From assembly GCF_900700375.1 (NCBI RefSeq), contig NC_041726.1:18413239-18477238 (forward strand): 64,000 nt of DNA, given 5' to 3'. The notes under the pieces were generated by a model. That model had not been told where the DNA came from. It was given only the letters and a program-made list of their open reading frames with translations, and did not search any database. Shown in pieces: positions 22,916 through 32,625 of this stretch; within the stretch, counting starts at the first letter, position 1, and each line of letters starts with the position of its first letter. The position numbers were made by a program, and so were the translations under genes. This DNA comes from Denticeps clupeoides (taxonomy: Eukaryota; Chordata; Actinopteri; Clupeiformes; Denticipitidae).

Positions 22916-23486
22916 TTGCAAATATTTTTCAGAATACCGCTGAATGTCTGATGTTTTGAAGCCAGATTGTGAGTTCATTTTTTTACTGTGATATATCTCA
23001 ATATGTACTTATCTGGAAATAAAAAACTATGATATGATTTTTCCATATCAACTAGCTTTCTGTAGAGCTCTATACGTGGTTCCACTAACAAAACAAAATG
23101 CACATGTATTATCAGCATTTTAATCCAAGCCCCACGTTATCTTGCAAGCATTTCTTCCCAATGGAGGACTTTTCTACAGTGATCTGGTTTCACTGTTACT
23201 TCTCTCCACACCCGTATTGATGTTGTGTACCAGGTGATGTGTACAAAATGGACCTTTATTGCAACCATTCATGTGTCCATGTATATATTCTTAGATTTAG
23301 GCATGATGGGTGTTAAATTATTTGAAAAGGTTTTTTATATCGTTACTTATTTATGTAGTGCAGTTATATTTGTCGAATGTGTTATAGTGATTTAGTGGTT
23401 CTCATCTTGTTCAAATATATAGTCCAAATACATTACTGACTCAGCTAAAACCTACGCAAAGAAAGACCGAAATCAGAATAAAATAC

Positions 23487-23830
23487 CTGCAGGCTGATCA
23501 CGGTTGATGGCTGGAAACGACTCGGTTTAGATGAGACCTTCAGCCCGTCCTTCACAACATCCCGTCCCTGCAGTCTGTCCTCAGGTAGTCTCTTTCAGAG
23601 AAATGAAGCTCGGCTTGGACACCTCCCGCGCCTCGGCCCCTACAGAAGACGCCTGCGTGAGAATAAAACGTGAAATTTGGGAGGTGCTGCAGATCAGGAG
23701 ATCCCATCTGGCACACCGAACCGCGCAACTGCAGCCTCGTCCATATGAACGGATCTTCTCGGAGAGCGAACGGAACCGGTTCTTTTTAGTGAACGAGTCA
23801 TCTGACGTCTGTAAATCTGGATAAAAAGAC
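23487..23830 (-). other. Candidate CpG-rich noncoding first exon
   Basis: GC- and CpG-rich, unlike the AT-rich surroundings. The minus strand ends in a good donor, CTGCAG/GTATTTT (last exon base 23,487). No long start-codon frame exists on the minus strand, so this would be 5' UTR. It lies 5.7 kb upstream, in the direction of transcription, of the exon at 17,628-17,822. The outer part (23,760-23,800, GGAACCGGTTC and GAACGAGTCATCTGAC) resembles a common fish repeat, so its right edge is uncertain. Confidence 0.4.
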
Positions 23831-23936
23831 GTGAGGACTGACTGATGCTTTCCTTTTTTTACCAAATAGGACAACGAATACAGCAAAAATCTGCATGCAG
23901 GATGAGAAAAATATACAGGAAGTTGTTTTGTTAGTA

Positions 23937-24231
23937 AAAAAAAGCAATGCTATTTTTGTGCCAACTATTTCAATTATGTCTTGATTATGTTGATTTAAAA
24001 AAGTGTGTGTATTGCTAAGATAAGATAACTGGGAAATGTACAATTGATCATTGTTAGCAGGGCTGCAGTTAGCATTGTTTAGTCATTTTCAAAGTGAAGT
24101 ATAAATATGTATGGGGCATACGTGATATCATTTTAAGATTTTTATTTAGGGGGAAAAAAAGGCTTGTGGCTTTTTAGTTTAATACCATTCCAATGAACAA
24201 AGTTTATTCTTAATATTGGTGTTTAAACTTT
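23937..24231 (+). repeat. Direct repeat, copy 2
   Basis: Diverged second copy of 22,351-22,730, lacking some internal stretches. See copy 1 for the shared blocks. Confidence 0.75.
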
Positions 24232-24324
24232 TGCTCAGAACGGGAGTTATAAATGAAAAATCCATTAGTCTTTTTAGTCTGAACATGCTCTCTTGGATAA
24301 ATATTTTGGGAAATAGTGAAACTA

Positions 24325-24376
24325 TGACAGGCGCCCGGGGAGCAGTGTGTGGGGACGGTGCTTTGCTCAGTGGCTA
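24325..24376 (-). mobile_element. SINE-B body fragment
   Basis: ATGACAGGCGCCCGGGGAGC through TTTGCTCAGTGGC; neither head nor tail is present. Confidence 0.8.
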
Positions 24377-24549
24377 TGGTTGCCATAACCATTTATGTGA
24401 ACTATTTTAATGCTTTAATCCGCATACAGGTCTGTTTTAAATCAAACTTGGCTTAAGTATCATAAATCACATATAACCCCAAACCAGTTAACTATTGTGA
24501 TACCAAGTAATATGTAAGGACCTGTAAAATGCAACATTGAGGAAGTTTC

Positions 24550-24930
24550 TTGGGATAGACTACATTTCCCAGAATGCTCTGGGGTAAAGGGGGGCTTGAT
24601 GCAAGCCAATCCAGTGCCGGGGGAAGTGATGGGCTAGAGCCCGGGGAGAGAGAACGTGGGGCGACGGAGAAGATACGAGGAAGAACGGTTATTTCGGGGT
24701 GGAAGAGAAAACACAGACAATACCTACAGCTCCTTTCCCCGACAACGGCACTGGAATTCGTGGCGACGTTCCTGAGTTGCACGGTGTCTGACCGAGAGCC
24801 GGAGCGCAGCGAGGCGAGAGGAGACCAACAACGTGCCGGCCCTGTTGCATTTTTACTTTAGCGCTGGAGCGAATATGGACACACAATATGGAGTTTTTTT
24901 TCCCTCAGCTCCGCGACTGTGCTGGTTGTG
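24550..24930 (+). promoter_or_regulatory. CpG-rich promoter and first exon with ZNF143-type site
   Basis: ACTACATTTCCCAGAATGC (24,559-24,577) matches the ZNF143/STAF consensus found in many vertebrate promoters. About 350 bases of CpG-rich sequence follow, ending at a strong donor TT/GTGAGTAAG (GT at 24,928-24,929). A 95-codon frame from ATG at 24,574 is arginine/glycine-rich with no motif and is probably not protein. Similar motifs also occur in transposon LTRs, so a mobile origin is possible. Confidence 0.45.
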
Positions 24931-25344
24931 AGTAAGAATTACACTTACACTGATTTGTGACATTTTCACACCATATATACCAAAATAACAGTATTTCACA
25001 AGTGAACTATTTCAAGGTCAGCATCACAACATTTTCAGCTGATTATCACACCATAGCAGAAACATCTCCAGTCTCCATTCCGCTAACCACTCACTCACTG
25101 TGCCTGGATGGGTGAAATCTCCAATTGGTAAGAACCCCCAGGTTCACTACAGTTATTCACTTGATTTAATCAAAATCAAACTTTTTTTAAAATAGTCATT
25201 ATGGGTCAGTAGTGGCTACTATGTGCAAGTCAGTTACTCGTTTCACAAATAATGGGTGAATGACCTAGTATCGGTGGCCTCCACAATCTCTCAGATGCAT
25301 GTGCTCTGCATTGCAGATTACCTGTATTACCTTTATTACTTCCA
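24931..25344. other. No gene seen; possible intron
   Basis: If the donor at 24,928 is used, this is intron. No acceptor with coding sequence was recognised. Confidence 0.35.
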
Positions 25345-25527
25345 GGGTGGTAGTAGCCTAGTGGGTAACACACTTGCCTATGAACCAGAAGACCCAGGTT
25401 CAAATCCCACTTACTACCATTGTGTCCCTGAGCAAGACACTTAACCCTAATTGCTCCAGGGGGTGGCTGTCCCTGTAACTACTGATTGTAAGTCGCTCTG
25501 GATAAGGGCGTATGATAAATGATACTA
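25345..25527 (+). mobile_element. SINE-A copy
   Basis: Head GGTGGTAGTAGCCTAGTGGG, B-box GGTTCAAATCCC and body to GTCGCTCTGGATAAGGGCG. The tail repeats are short. Confidence 0.92.
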
Positions 25528-25539
25528 AACAGATTAGGT

Positions 25540-26002
25540 AATTGTCTGAAGGACCACGTCGGGGAGCCAGCCGTTGGGTCCGGGTCCTCCAAGGGGAGGA
25601 CACAACAGGGCAGGAGCCCTGTGGTTGCCGCCGTGCGCCCCGCCACCTCCACTCATGGTACTGCTGGGGCTCCGCTGTAGCCCTTGGAGGGGGGGACTCT
25701 GTCAGGATTCACGGCACCTGGACACATCACCTGTGCCCAATCAGGACAGCTGTTAAAAGCCTGTGACTCCGCCCCTCTGCAGCGGCGACATTTTCATGGA
25801 CTCGTGGAGTGAATTCATTTTTTATCTAGCAACCTTTTGAGTTTTGGCAACCGGCAGACGCCTGCGGGATAGCTAATGTTGATCCCCGTTTATTTCCCTT
25901 TTTGGCCATCATGCCTTGTTTATTTGTATATATTAATAAATCATTGGTTCCTTTATGTCCCACCTCTGCACTTCCTTCCCCTGTCAGCTCGCCGACGTGA
26001 CA
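25540..26002 (+). mobile_element. Ty3/gypsy-like LTR fossil with adjoining internal end
   Basis: A terminal repeat of about 303 bp runs from TGTCAGGATT (25,700) to GTGACA (26,002), with an AATAAAT signal near its end. A purine-rich tract precedes it, as expected just upstream of a 3' LTR. About 150 bases of internal sequence remain on the left. It is a broken remnant; the family is assigned by layout and from memory of fish gypsy LTRs. Age was not estimated because no partner LTR is present. Confidence 0.65.
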
Positions 26003-26530
26003 CACACAGTCACCCTGTTAAGCACAGACAGTGTTAAATTCAACTTAGTTAGGCTGTCAAATGACTTAAATGTAAAATGTAAATGAGATATTGAATCAAG
26101 CGTCCAGACTACTGGCAGACTCCAGTGAAGAGACCAGCAGATAATTCCTGGTTCCTGACAACTGCTAAACGAGGACTTAGCATGAAATGAACCAGAGGGT
26201 CACCACAGCCGCCACCACCGTAACAACTACAGCTTCAGGGATCTTCAAATGGACCAATAGCATCATAATGGACACATACTTTTCTCCAATTGGACAATCA
26301 CAAAGCCTGCACTGACACCACTTACAGGCTCACTCTACCCTGGAAGGGGGTCCCTCTCTGTATCACTCAACATTTCTTCCTTTCTTTTTCTCTCTCCTAG
26401 AGTTTTTTTGTATGGAGTTTTTCCTTGTGTGAGGAGGGTCAAGTGTGTGGGGTGTCAACTGTAGGGCCTTTCAAAGCCCATTGAGACATACTGTATGTGA
26501 TTTTGGGCTATATAAGAAATATATGTTAAT
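26003..26530 (+). repeat. Interspersed repeat R3, longest copy
   Basis: The first 180 bases are repeated in inverted orientation at 29,808-30,056. The last 200 bases recur at 39,005-39,203 and 525-690. Together they define a family at least 0.5 kb long ending after GATTTTGGGCTATATAAG. No protein or terminal repeats were seen. Confidence 0.65.
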
Positions 26531-26562
26531 GTTGTTGTATTTGGCAAAGACTGGTTAAATAG

Positions 26563-27394
26563 TAGGGGTGGGGGAAAAAATCGATACAGCATAGTATCGC
26601 GATATTTTGCATGGTGATATTGTATCGATACAGGGACACCAAATATCGATATTTTGTACACAAATTTAAATAAACAAATCAAACTGTTAGTACAATGATT
26701 AAAGCAATACATTTTTTACTCCACCGGGTGGTGCTGTTGGGCGTTTTCTTTAGTGAGGTCAGCAAAGGTGAGAGTCAGCGTGTGGGATGAATTCGGTAAA
26801 ACAAAAATGGAGGCAGAGAAAGAGATTAGGAAAGCGCCGTCCGTGTTTAAGTCAAACGTCTGGATGTATTTTGGATTTTTTGACAAGGATGGGACAAAAA
26901 AGATGGATATGACACACACGATTTGCAAGGAGTGTCGTATGAAAGTAAAGTATTCTGGAAATACTACGAACATGAGGGCTCATCTCACCCGCCACCATCC
27001 TGAGATATTGTTAGCTGAGGACGGCAAAGCTAAACCAGCTCCACTGAAAAATCAACTTAAAATTATTAAGCTGCTGAAGTTGCTGCATAACTTTTTGCAA
27101 TTTATACTGTTTATACTGTTCAAAGTACCTGTAATTCTATGTCAGTAACAGTTTGTCAGCAATAAAAATGATGAAAGTGAATGACTAAAGACTATTTTGT
27201 AAGATTAAATGTATTTTGACAAAGTTTACCTTTATGGACATAATTTGCAGTTGGAAAAAAACGTGATTATCACAATATATCGTATCGCAATACTTAACAT
27301 ATCGCAGAATGTTTAAAATCGCAATAATATTGTATCGTGAGTTAAATATCGTGATAATATCGTATCGTGGGGTCTCTGGTGATTCCCACCTCTA
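26563..27394 (+). mobile_element. hAT element with BED zinc finger, perfect 8-bp target duplication
   Basis: The element is 832 bp with imperfect inverted ends TAGGGGTGGG and CCCACCTCTA. It is flanked by identical TTAAATAG (26,555-26,562 and 27,395-27,402). An open frame at 26,753-27,148 encodes WMYFGFFDKDGTKKMDMTHT, then ICKECRMKVKYSGNTTNMRA, then HLTRHH, a complete BED-type finger with CxxC and HxxxxH ligands. No catalytic domain is present, so it is nonautonomous. Its ends are rich in ATCG-type words (GTATCGATACAGGG, ATATCGTATCGTGG) that could bind transposase. It is inserted into a Tc1-like relic. Confidence 0.9.
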
Positions 27395-27402
27395 TTAAAT
27401 AG

Positions 27403-27467
27403 TCATGAAAATAAAGAAAACACATTGAATGAGAAGGTGCGTCCAAACTTTTGGCCTGTACTGTACG
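27403..27467 (+). mobile_element. Tc1-like terminal fragment
   Basis: GAATGAGAAGGTGCGTCCAA then CTTTTGGCCTGTACTGTA is the end of a common fish Tc1-like family, also seen at 39,335-39,376. It is separated from its own left part by the hAT insertion. Confidence 0.75.
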
Positions 27468-27559
27468 TGGACACTGTCTGTAATGTCCACCTACCCCTGG
27501 TGTGGCACCTCCAATGCGCAATGCAGAGTGCAGTTTTAGGCGAGCAGCTTCATGTGTTA

Positions 27560-27955
27560 TTGCAATAAATAATTAAATACATTAACGCATGGCTCTGGCT
27601 GCACTTCCTTCTCAGTCAGTTTGTCCTCCAACCATCTGACCAGCTTCTGCAGCCTCTGCAGCATGACCCTCATGTCTGGGTCGGCATCTGCTTCACGCTG
27701 GAACTTTCTCATGGCACGCTGTTCTGCTTTTTGTTTTGCCTTTGCGACGTCCCATCGGATGTCAGGTCATGCTGGGTTCTGATGTGGGAGTCCAGGTGCA
27801 AAAGGCCCTGGACATTACAGCCCACAATGGGGCAGTCCCGTCTGCCCTTGTTCCGGCCAGAATTTTTTAGCGAGAAGGAGTCTCCTCTCATCTGCGTTGG
27901 ACACATTTCAGTACACGCTGCCGCAAATTGAGCAGTTTCCTTTTTTCTTTGGCAT
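27560..27955 (-). pseudogene. C2H2 zinc-finger segment with coiled-coil tail, broken frame
   Basis: On the minus strand a strong acceptor (TTTTTTCTCTCAG) precedes an exon starting at 27,955. One frame (entered in phase 2) encodes RRDCPIVGCNVQGLLHLDSH then IRTQHDL, a C-x4-C-x12-H-x4-H finger. About 25 codons on, the better frame shifts to KAKQKAEQRAMRKFQREADA and DPDMRVMLQRLQKLVRWLED, a helical, charged tail. The shift implies one indel near 27,745. Single CPxxGC fingers of this style occur in fish host genes and in tyrosine-recombinase transposons (Cryptons), and I cannot choose between them. The CpG-rich exon upstream suggests it was or is transcribed. Confidence 0.5.
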
Positions 27956-28062
27956 CTGAGAGAAAAAAAAGTTTTAAAACAAGAAAATGGGTATAAGTAT
28001 GCAATGATATGATTAGCCTTCCAGAACATTCTGTAATAGAACCGAAATAAGACAGCCATTAC

Positions 28063-28565
28063 CTGCATGAGTTGCTACCCCGGAAACAGTGAAACCGCCC
28101 CGCAGTGCAAACTGACTTCCCTCTTCTGCAAGCGGCTGAAACGTTTAGTTCCCGAGATGCATGTGGGGAAAAAAGCCTCCTCCTCCCATAGGCGTGCATA
28201 TTACAGCGCACATGCGATCGAGGATCGGGTCTTTCAGGCCATCAATCCACTTCCCGCCACAGCCTCCCACACGTTCTCACCCATTACAAATCGGGGTATC
28301 ACAAATAGACGAAAGCAGGCCACTTGAAAGTTACAGATATGATGGCCGCCACCTCGCTCTTACCTTCCGTGAACAGGAACCGAGGCACTGACTGCTGACC
28401 GACATCCCAAGTCGCTACACAACAGAAGGAGTCTACAACGCACACGCCGCTGTCCCTTCGCACGTGTGAGAACTATCAGACATCCAGAGCGTTCCATCCC
28501 AAGCTCCGCCTTCAGCCGATAGCTCAACACTGCCTCCTGCAAGCAATGATACTGAGCCATGGAGT
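28063..28565 (-). other. CpG-rich candidate promoter and first exons
   Basis: Read on the minus strand, the region is GC-rich, holds AGATGGCGGCCATC-like text just after a strong donor CACGGAAG/GTAAGAGC (GT near 28,369), and ends with a weaker donor ATGCAG/GTAATGG at 28,062. A 66-codon frame from ATG at 28,560 spans the first donor without motifs. It would feed the zinc-finger exon at 27,955. Confidence 0.45.
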
Positions 28566-28599
28566 AAAGAACCTTTCAAAATTTATATCTCAAATAGTA

Positions 28600-29745
28600 T
28601 AGTATAAATGCCAAGGTTTTGAAACTTCACACACTTCTTCTACATTCTAGACAGTACATGTGTATCGAATTTCTGATTTTTAGACACTTCAGTTTGCGAA
28701 CAGCATCCTGGAAAATGTGCACTTTCTTGGGTTACTCTGCTTTTAAATTCTGGGTCGGTTCTGATAACCATATAATGAGAATATTGTTATTAGAAGTGGG
28801 GGACACTTTGGAATATTTTTAATGACCATTCATATCTGAGACCTCAAACCAGTGGGGTGCAGCAAAGTCACGCCGCTCTACACACTTCAAGGCAGAAAAT
28901 GAATTTCTCCAAAAGTACAACAAATGCTAGGGTTTTCAAACTTTTACATTTTACATTTACAGCATTTATCAGACGCCCTTATCCAGAGCGACACTCAGTA
29001 GTTACAGGGACAGTCTCCCTGGAGGAATTTAGGGTTAAGTGTCTTGCTCAGGGACACAATGGTAGTAAGTGGGATTTGAACCTGGGTCTTCTGGTTCATA
29101 GGCGAGTGTGTTAACCACTAGGCCACTACCACCCCCACCACCCCCTCACTCTCAAACTTCACACACTTGTATCAAATTTCACACTTCCAGGGCCTTCCAT
29201 TCGCGAACTGCACCCCGAAGAAAGTGCAACAATCGGTGCTGGAACTTTCAAACTTCAGACACACCATAGGCCCTTTAGCCAGTATCAATGTGGCAAGTTT
29301 GAGATTTCCACACTGTACATTTTCAAACATCCTATTCGCAAGACTTGCCTGAAAAGGGAAAATCTGATTTAGCAGTGGATTTTTCATTTGTGAGTGACGA
29401 CTGCCATCTGCTGTCCGTTAAAAGCCACAAAAACCCTTTAAAATATAATAATTATAAGAAGTAAAATCTTCTTGTACATAACTGCCAAATGAGAATTTTC
29501 AGACCTCCGAGGCATTTTGTTCGCCAATGGCAGTTGGGAGAATATGCAACCTAGTATCGGGACTGGAACTTCCAAATTTTATACACATTTTCTACATAAG
29601 AGAGAGCACCAGTGAAAAAACTATTCACACCTCCAGGCCCTTCGGCTGGCCAATGTCACCCGGGAGAATGTCCAACGTTCTGGGCCTAATTTCTTAAAAA
29701 GTGGAACTTTCAAACTTCACACACCTTCACAGGAGTAGATCCACC
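28600..29745 (+). repeat. Degenerate repeat array around a SINE-A
   Basis: A loose motif recurs at least six times: an AACTTTCAAACTTCACACAC-like block, then about 40-60 bases later TTCGCGAACTGCACC or TTCGCCAATGGCA, then GGGAGAATGTGCAAC-like text (about 28,617, 28,925, 29,150, 29,240, 29,520-29,570, 29,640-29,720). Spacing is irregular, near 100-150 bases. No coding function is apparent. Confidence 0.5.
28946..29135 (-). mobile_element. SINE-A copy
   Basis: Complete minus-oriented copy from TTTACATTTACAGCATTTAT to GGCCACTACCACCC, inserted in the degenerate repeat array. Confidence 0.92.
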
Positions 29746-29807
29746 CTATCCCGGCCCACGGAGCGCCCATATCTGCTTGGCCGCCCGCGCTAAACTATGT
29801 TCTTGTT

Positions 29808-30056
29808 TAGCAGTTGTCAGGAACCAGGATGTATCTGCTGGTCTCTTCACTGGGGTCTGCCAGCAGTCTGGACGCTTGATTCCGTGTCTCGGAGGAAACA
29901 AACAGAAGCAGCGGCAGACGGTGGCATCATACGACTGGTACTAAAATATGTGGTAATAGTGGTATGTTGGTGCCACAGCGGTCCGGTACCCGAACTAGGA
30001 CAGTCTAACTAGGGTGAATTTAACACTGTCTGTGCTTAACAGGGTGACTGTGTGAT
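29808..30056 (-). repeat. Repeat R3, inverted partial copy
   Basis: The reverse complement of TAGCAGTTGTCAGGAACC and of ATTTAACACTGTCTGTGCTT matches 26,003-26,180. About 110 bases (29,885-29,998) present here are replaced by a short unrelated stretch in the 26-kb copy. Confidence 0.75.
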
Positions 30057-30173
30057 AAGGTGAACTTAATAATTGACTCTGTGTCTGGGACTTTAAAATA
30101 CTTTATTTTTCAGTTTGGATTTAAATACTGAGAATGTGGAGCTGTGGAACAACTGTGGAGCTCTAAGTAGCCT

Positions 30174-30379
30174 CTGGTAGTAGCCTAGTGGGTAACACAC
30201 TTGCTTATGAACCAGAAGACTACAGAGTCACAGGTTCAAATCCCACTTACTACCGTTGTGTCCCTGAGCAAGACACTTAATCCTAAATTGCTCCAGGGGG
30301 ACTGTCCCTGTAACTACTGATTGTAAGTCGCTCTGGATAAGAGCATCTGATAAATGCCATAAATGTAAATGTAAATGCT
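30174..30379 (+). mobile_element. SINE-A copy, full length
   Basis: Head, B-box, body and (TGTAAA)n tail are all present. Confidence 0.93.
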
Positions 30380-31000
30380 CCTTGCTGTGACCTTCTGTAC
30401 TTTTGGTACCAGTAGTGACCACGCACCTGTTCGAAGGGGGCGTGGTGGGTCGTAAAGAACTAAAAGTTCACTCAGGTATTGCGAGGCGAGACCATTTAGA
30501 GCTTTATAGGTCAAAAGTAGGATTTTGTAATCAATCCTAAATTTGATGGGTAACCAGTGCAGTGATTGTAAGACTGGGGTGATGTGGTCAAATTTCCTGG
30601 CTGCAGCATTCTGTACTAGCTGGAGTTTACTCATGCACCTACTAGAGCATCCAGACAGTAATGCATTGCAGTAATCTAACCTTAATTAAATAAATGCATG
30701 GACCAACTTTTCTGCATCATGCATTGAGATGATGTTTCTTATTATTGCAATATTTCTAAGGTGAAAGAATGCTATCCTAGTGATATTATATACATATGAA
30801 TTTAATGAGAGACCTCATTAAAGGTTACTTCAATACTTGGTGAAATAGAAAGGCTATCCAGGATTATGGTGTAGTCAGCCAGGTTATGTCTGGCCGCTTG
30901 AGACACAAGTACAAGAGCTTCTGTCTTGTCAGGGTTTTACAGAAGAAAGTTGGTGAGCATCTACTGTCTAATGTCCTTCAGACAATTCTCTATTCTGTTT
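30380..31000 (-). mobile_element. LINE 3' region (L2/CR1 group)
   Basis: Minus-strand codons KLQLVQNAAARKFDHITPVL then QSLHWLPIKFRIDYKILLLT are the conserved post-RT segment of L2/CR1-group LINEs. Sequence further upstream on that strand (30,650-31,000) is also widespread in fish LINEs. The adjacent SINE-A is in the opposite orientation. Confidence 0.8.
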
Positions 31001-31055
31001 AGCTGCTGCATCTCATCTGGCATTGCTGATAGATACAACTTTGTGTCATCAGTGT

Positions 31056-31145
31056 TGTGGCACCAAAGTGGCATCTTGGCAGACCGGGATTCAGCAACCT
31101 TCTCATTACAGGTTTGCTTCCTTAACCGCTAGGCCACCACTGCCC
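31056..31145 (-). mobile_element. SINE-B head fragment
   Basis: GGCACCAAAGTGGCATCTTGG then CTTCCTTAACCGCTAGGCCA; the tail half is missing. Confidence 0.82.
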
Positions 31146-31492
31146 ACAGTGGGTCACTGTACCACAGGTTATTCTGCACCCATGGAGATCACAGTGGGTT
31201 GCGTGTGTGGGTTCTTTAGGTCCCGCGCTGAGTGATGTTGTGCATTCGTCGTTGATCTTGCAGGGACCAGAAAACTGGAGTGAAGAAGAGGTTATTGCCA
31301 ACATGACACAGCCCCAGAACTAGGGTCCGGTGAGATGGGCCACCGTGGACTACATTCACCGCTACTGGTCTCAGGGATTATTCTGCCTTGTGGCTGGGAG
31401 CCCAGCATCTGCGTCTGGTCCTGCTTGAGGGTCTCCGTAGATCTGTAGATTTTGTGTGGATCTGCTGTGTGGGTGACCACTAGGACTTGATA
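31146..31492. other. No gene seen
   Basis: Moderately GC-rich, without a motif-bearing frame. It could be older LINE sequence. Confidence 0.35.
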
Positions 31493-31543
31493 AGGTGGCA
31501 GTAGCCTAGTGGGTAACACACTCGCCTATGAACCAGAAGACTT
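31493..31543 (+). mobile_element. SINE-A head fragment
   Basis: GTAGCCTAGTGGGTAACACA to ACCAGAAGACTTA, cut at the B-box by the next LINE. Confidence 0.8.
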
Positions 31544-31545
31544 AA

Positions 31546-32625
31546 TCTTCTTCGTCTTCGTGTTCCTCCACTTATCAGGGTCCGGGTCGTGGGAGCAGCA
31601 TCCAGGGTAGGAAATCCCAGACAGCCCTCTCCACAGCCACCTCCACCAGCCCCTCTGGCAGGACCCCAAGGCTTTCCCAGACCAGATTGGAGATATAATT
31701 TCTCCAGTGTGTCCTTTGCCGACCCGGAGGCCTCCTGCAGGCAGGACATACCCGAAACACATCCTAACCAGATGCCCAAACCACCTCAACTGGCTCCTTT
31801 CGATATGGAATAGAAACAAATCTACCGAGTCTCTCCCGAATGTCTGGGCTCCTCTCCCAGGCTTTGCTCCACCCTACAGAGGAAACTCATTTCGGCCGCT
31901 TGTATCCGTAATCTTGTTCTTTCGGTCATTATCAAAAGCTCATGACCACAAGTGAGGATTGGGACGTAGATCGACCCGTAAATCGTGAGCCTTGCTTTCT
32001 GGCTCAGCTCCCTCTTCACAACGACTGATTGGTTCACTGGAGACACAGTAATAAGCCTTCTCCAAATCCACAAAACACATGTGGATTGGTTGGGCAAACT
32101 CCTATGCCCCCTCCATCACCCCAGCAAAGGTAAAGAGCTGGTCCACAGTTCCACGGCAAGGACGAGCTCCTCTTCAAGTTAAGATTCAACTATCTACTGG
32201 ACCCTCCTCTTCAGTATCTTGGAGTAAACCTTTCCCGGGAGGCTGAGTAGTGTGATTCCCTACAGTTGGAACACAACGTCTGCTCCCCCTTCTTAGAAAC
32301 ATGGAGCACCACCCCAGTCTGCCCCCGATGTCCATGCAAAGTTGTAGAGATGTGTTAACCATGGCTGAACTACAACATCCATAGCCATGAAATACCCAGG
32401 ATGGATGTCATCCATCCCTGGGGCTCAGCCACTGTGTAGCTTTCTGACTACCTCAGCAACTTCTGCCCCTGATAATGGACCGTCTATACCCAGGTATCCC
32501 AACCCAGGTTCCTCCTTGGAATGTGTGTCAGTGGGATCGAGGAGCTCCTCAAAGTATTCCTTCCACCGCCCGACTATTGTCCCAGTCGACGTCAACAGCT
32601 CCCCATCCACACTGTAAATATATAC
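31546..32625 (-). mobile_element. RTE-like (Rex3-like) LINE fragments
   Basis: Minus-strand codons ERSQLRWFGHLVRM, a GRQRTHWRNYIS/LVWESLGVLP block and SVDGELLTSTGTIVGRWKEY/FEELLDPTDTHS are hallmarks of an abundant fish LINE I associate with RTE/Rex3. The RT core between them is heavily shortened, and the reading frame is broken several times. Confidence 0.75.

Noticed and set aside
23581-23886. 101-codon minus-strand frame as the protein of the candidate first exon
   Set aside because: It begins outside the CpG block in AT-rich DNA and shows no motif. The noncoding-exon reading with a donor at 23,487 fits better.
25345-25440. tRNA-like head of SINE-A as a true tRNA gene
   Set aside because: It has A- and B-box-like text but no paired acceptor stem, and it continues into the SINE body. 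The same holds for SINE-B heads.
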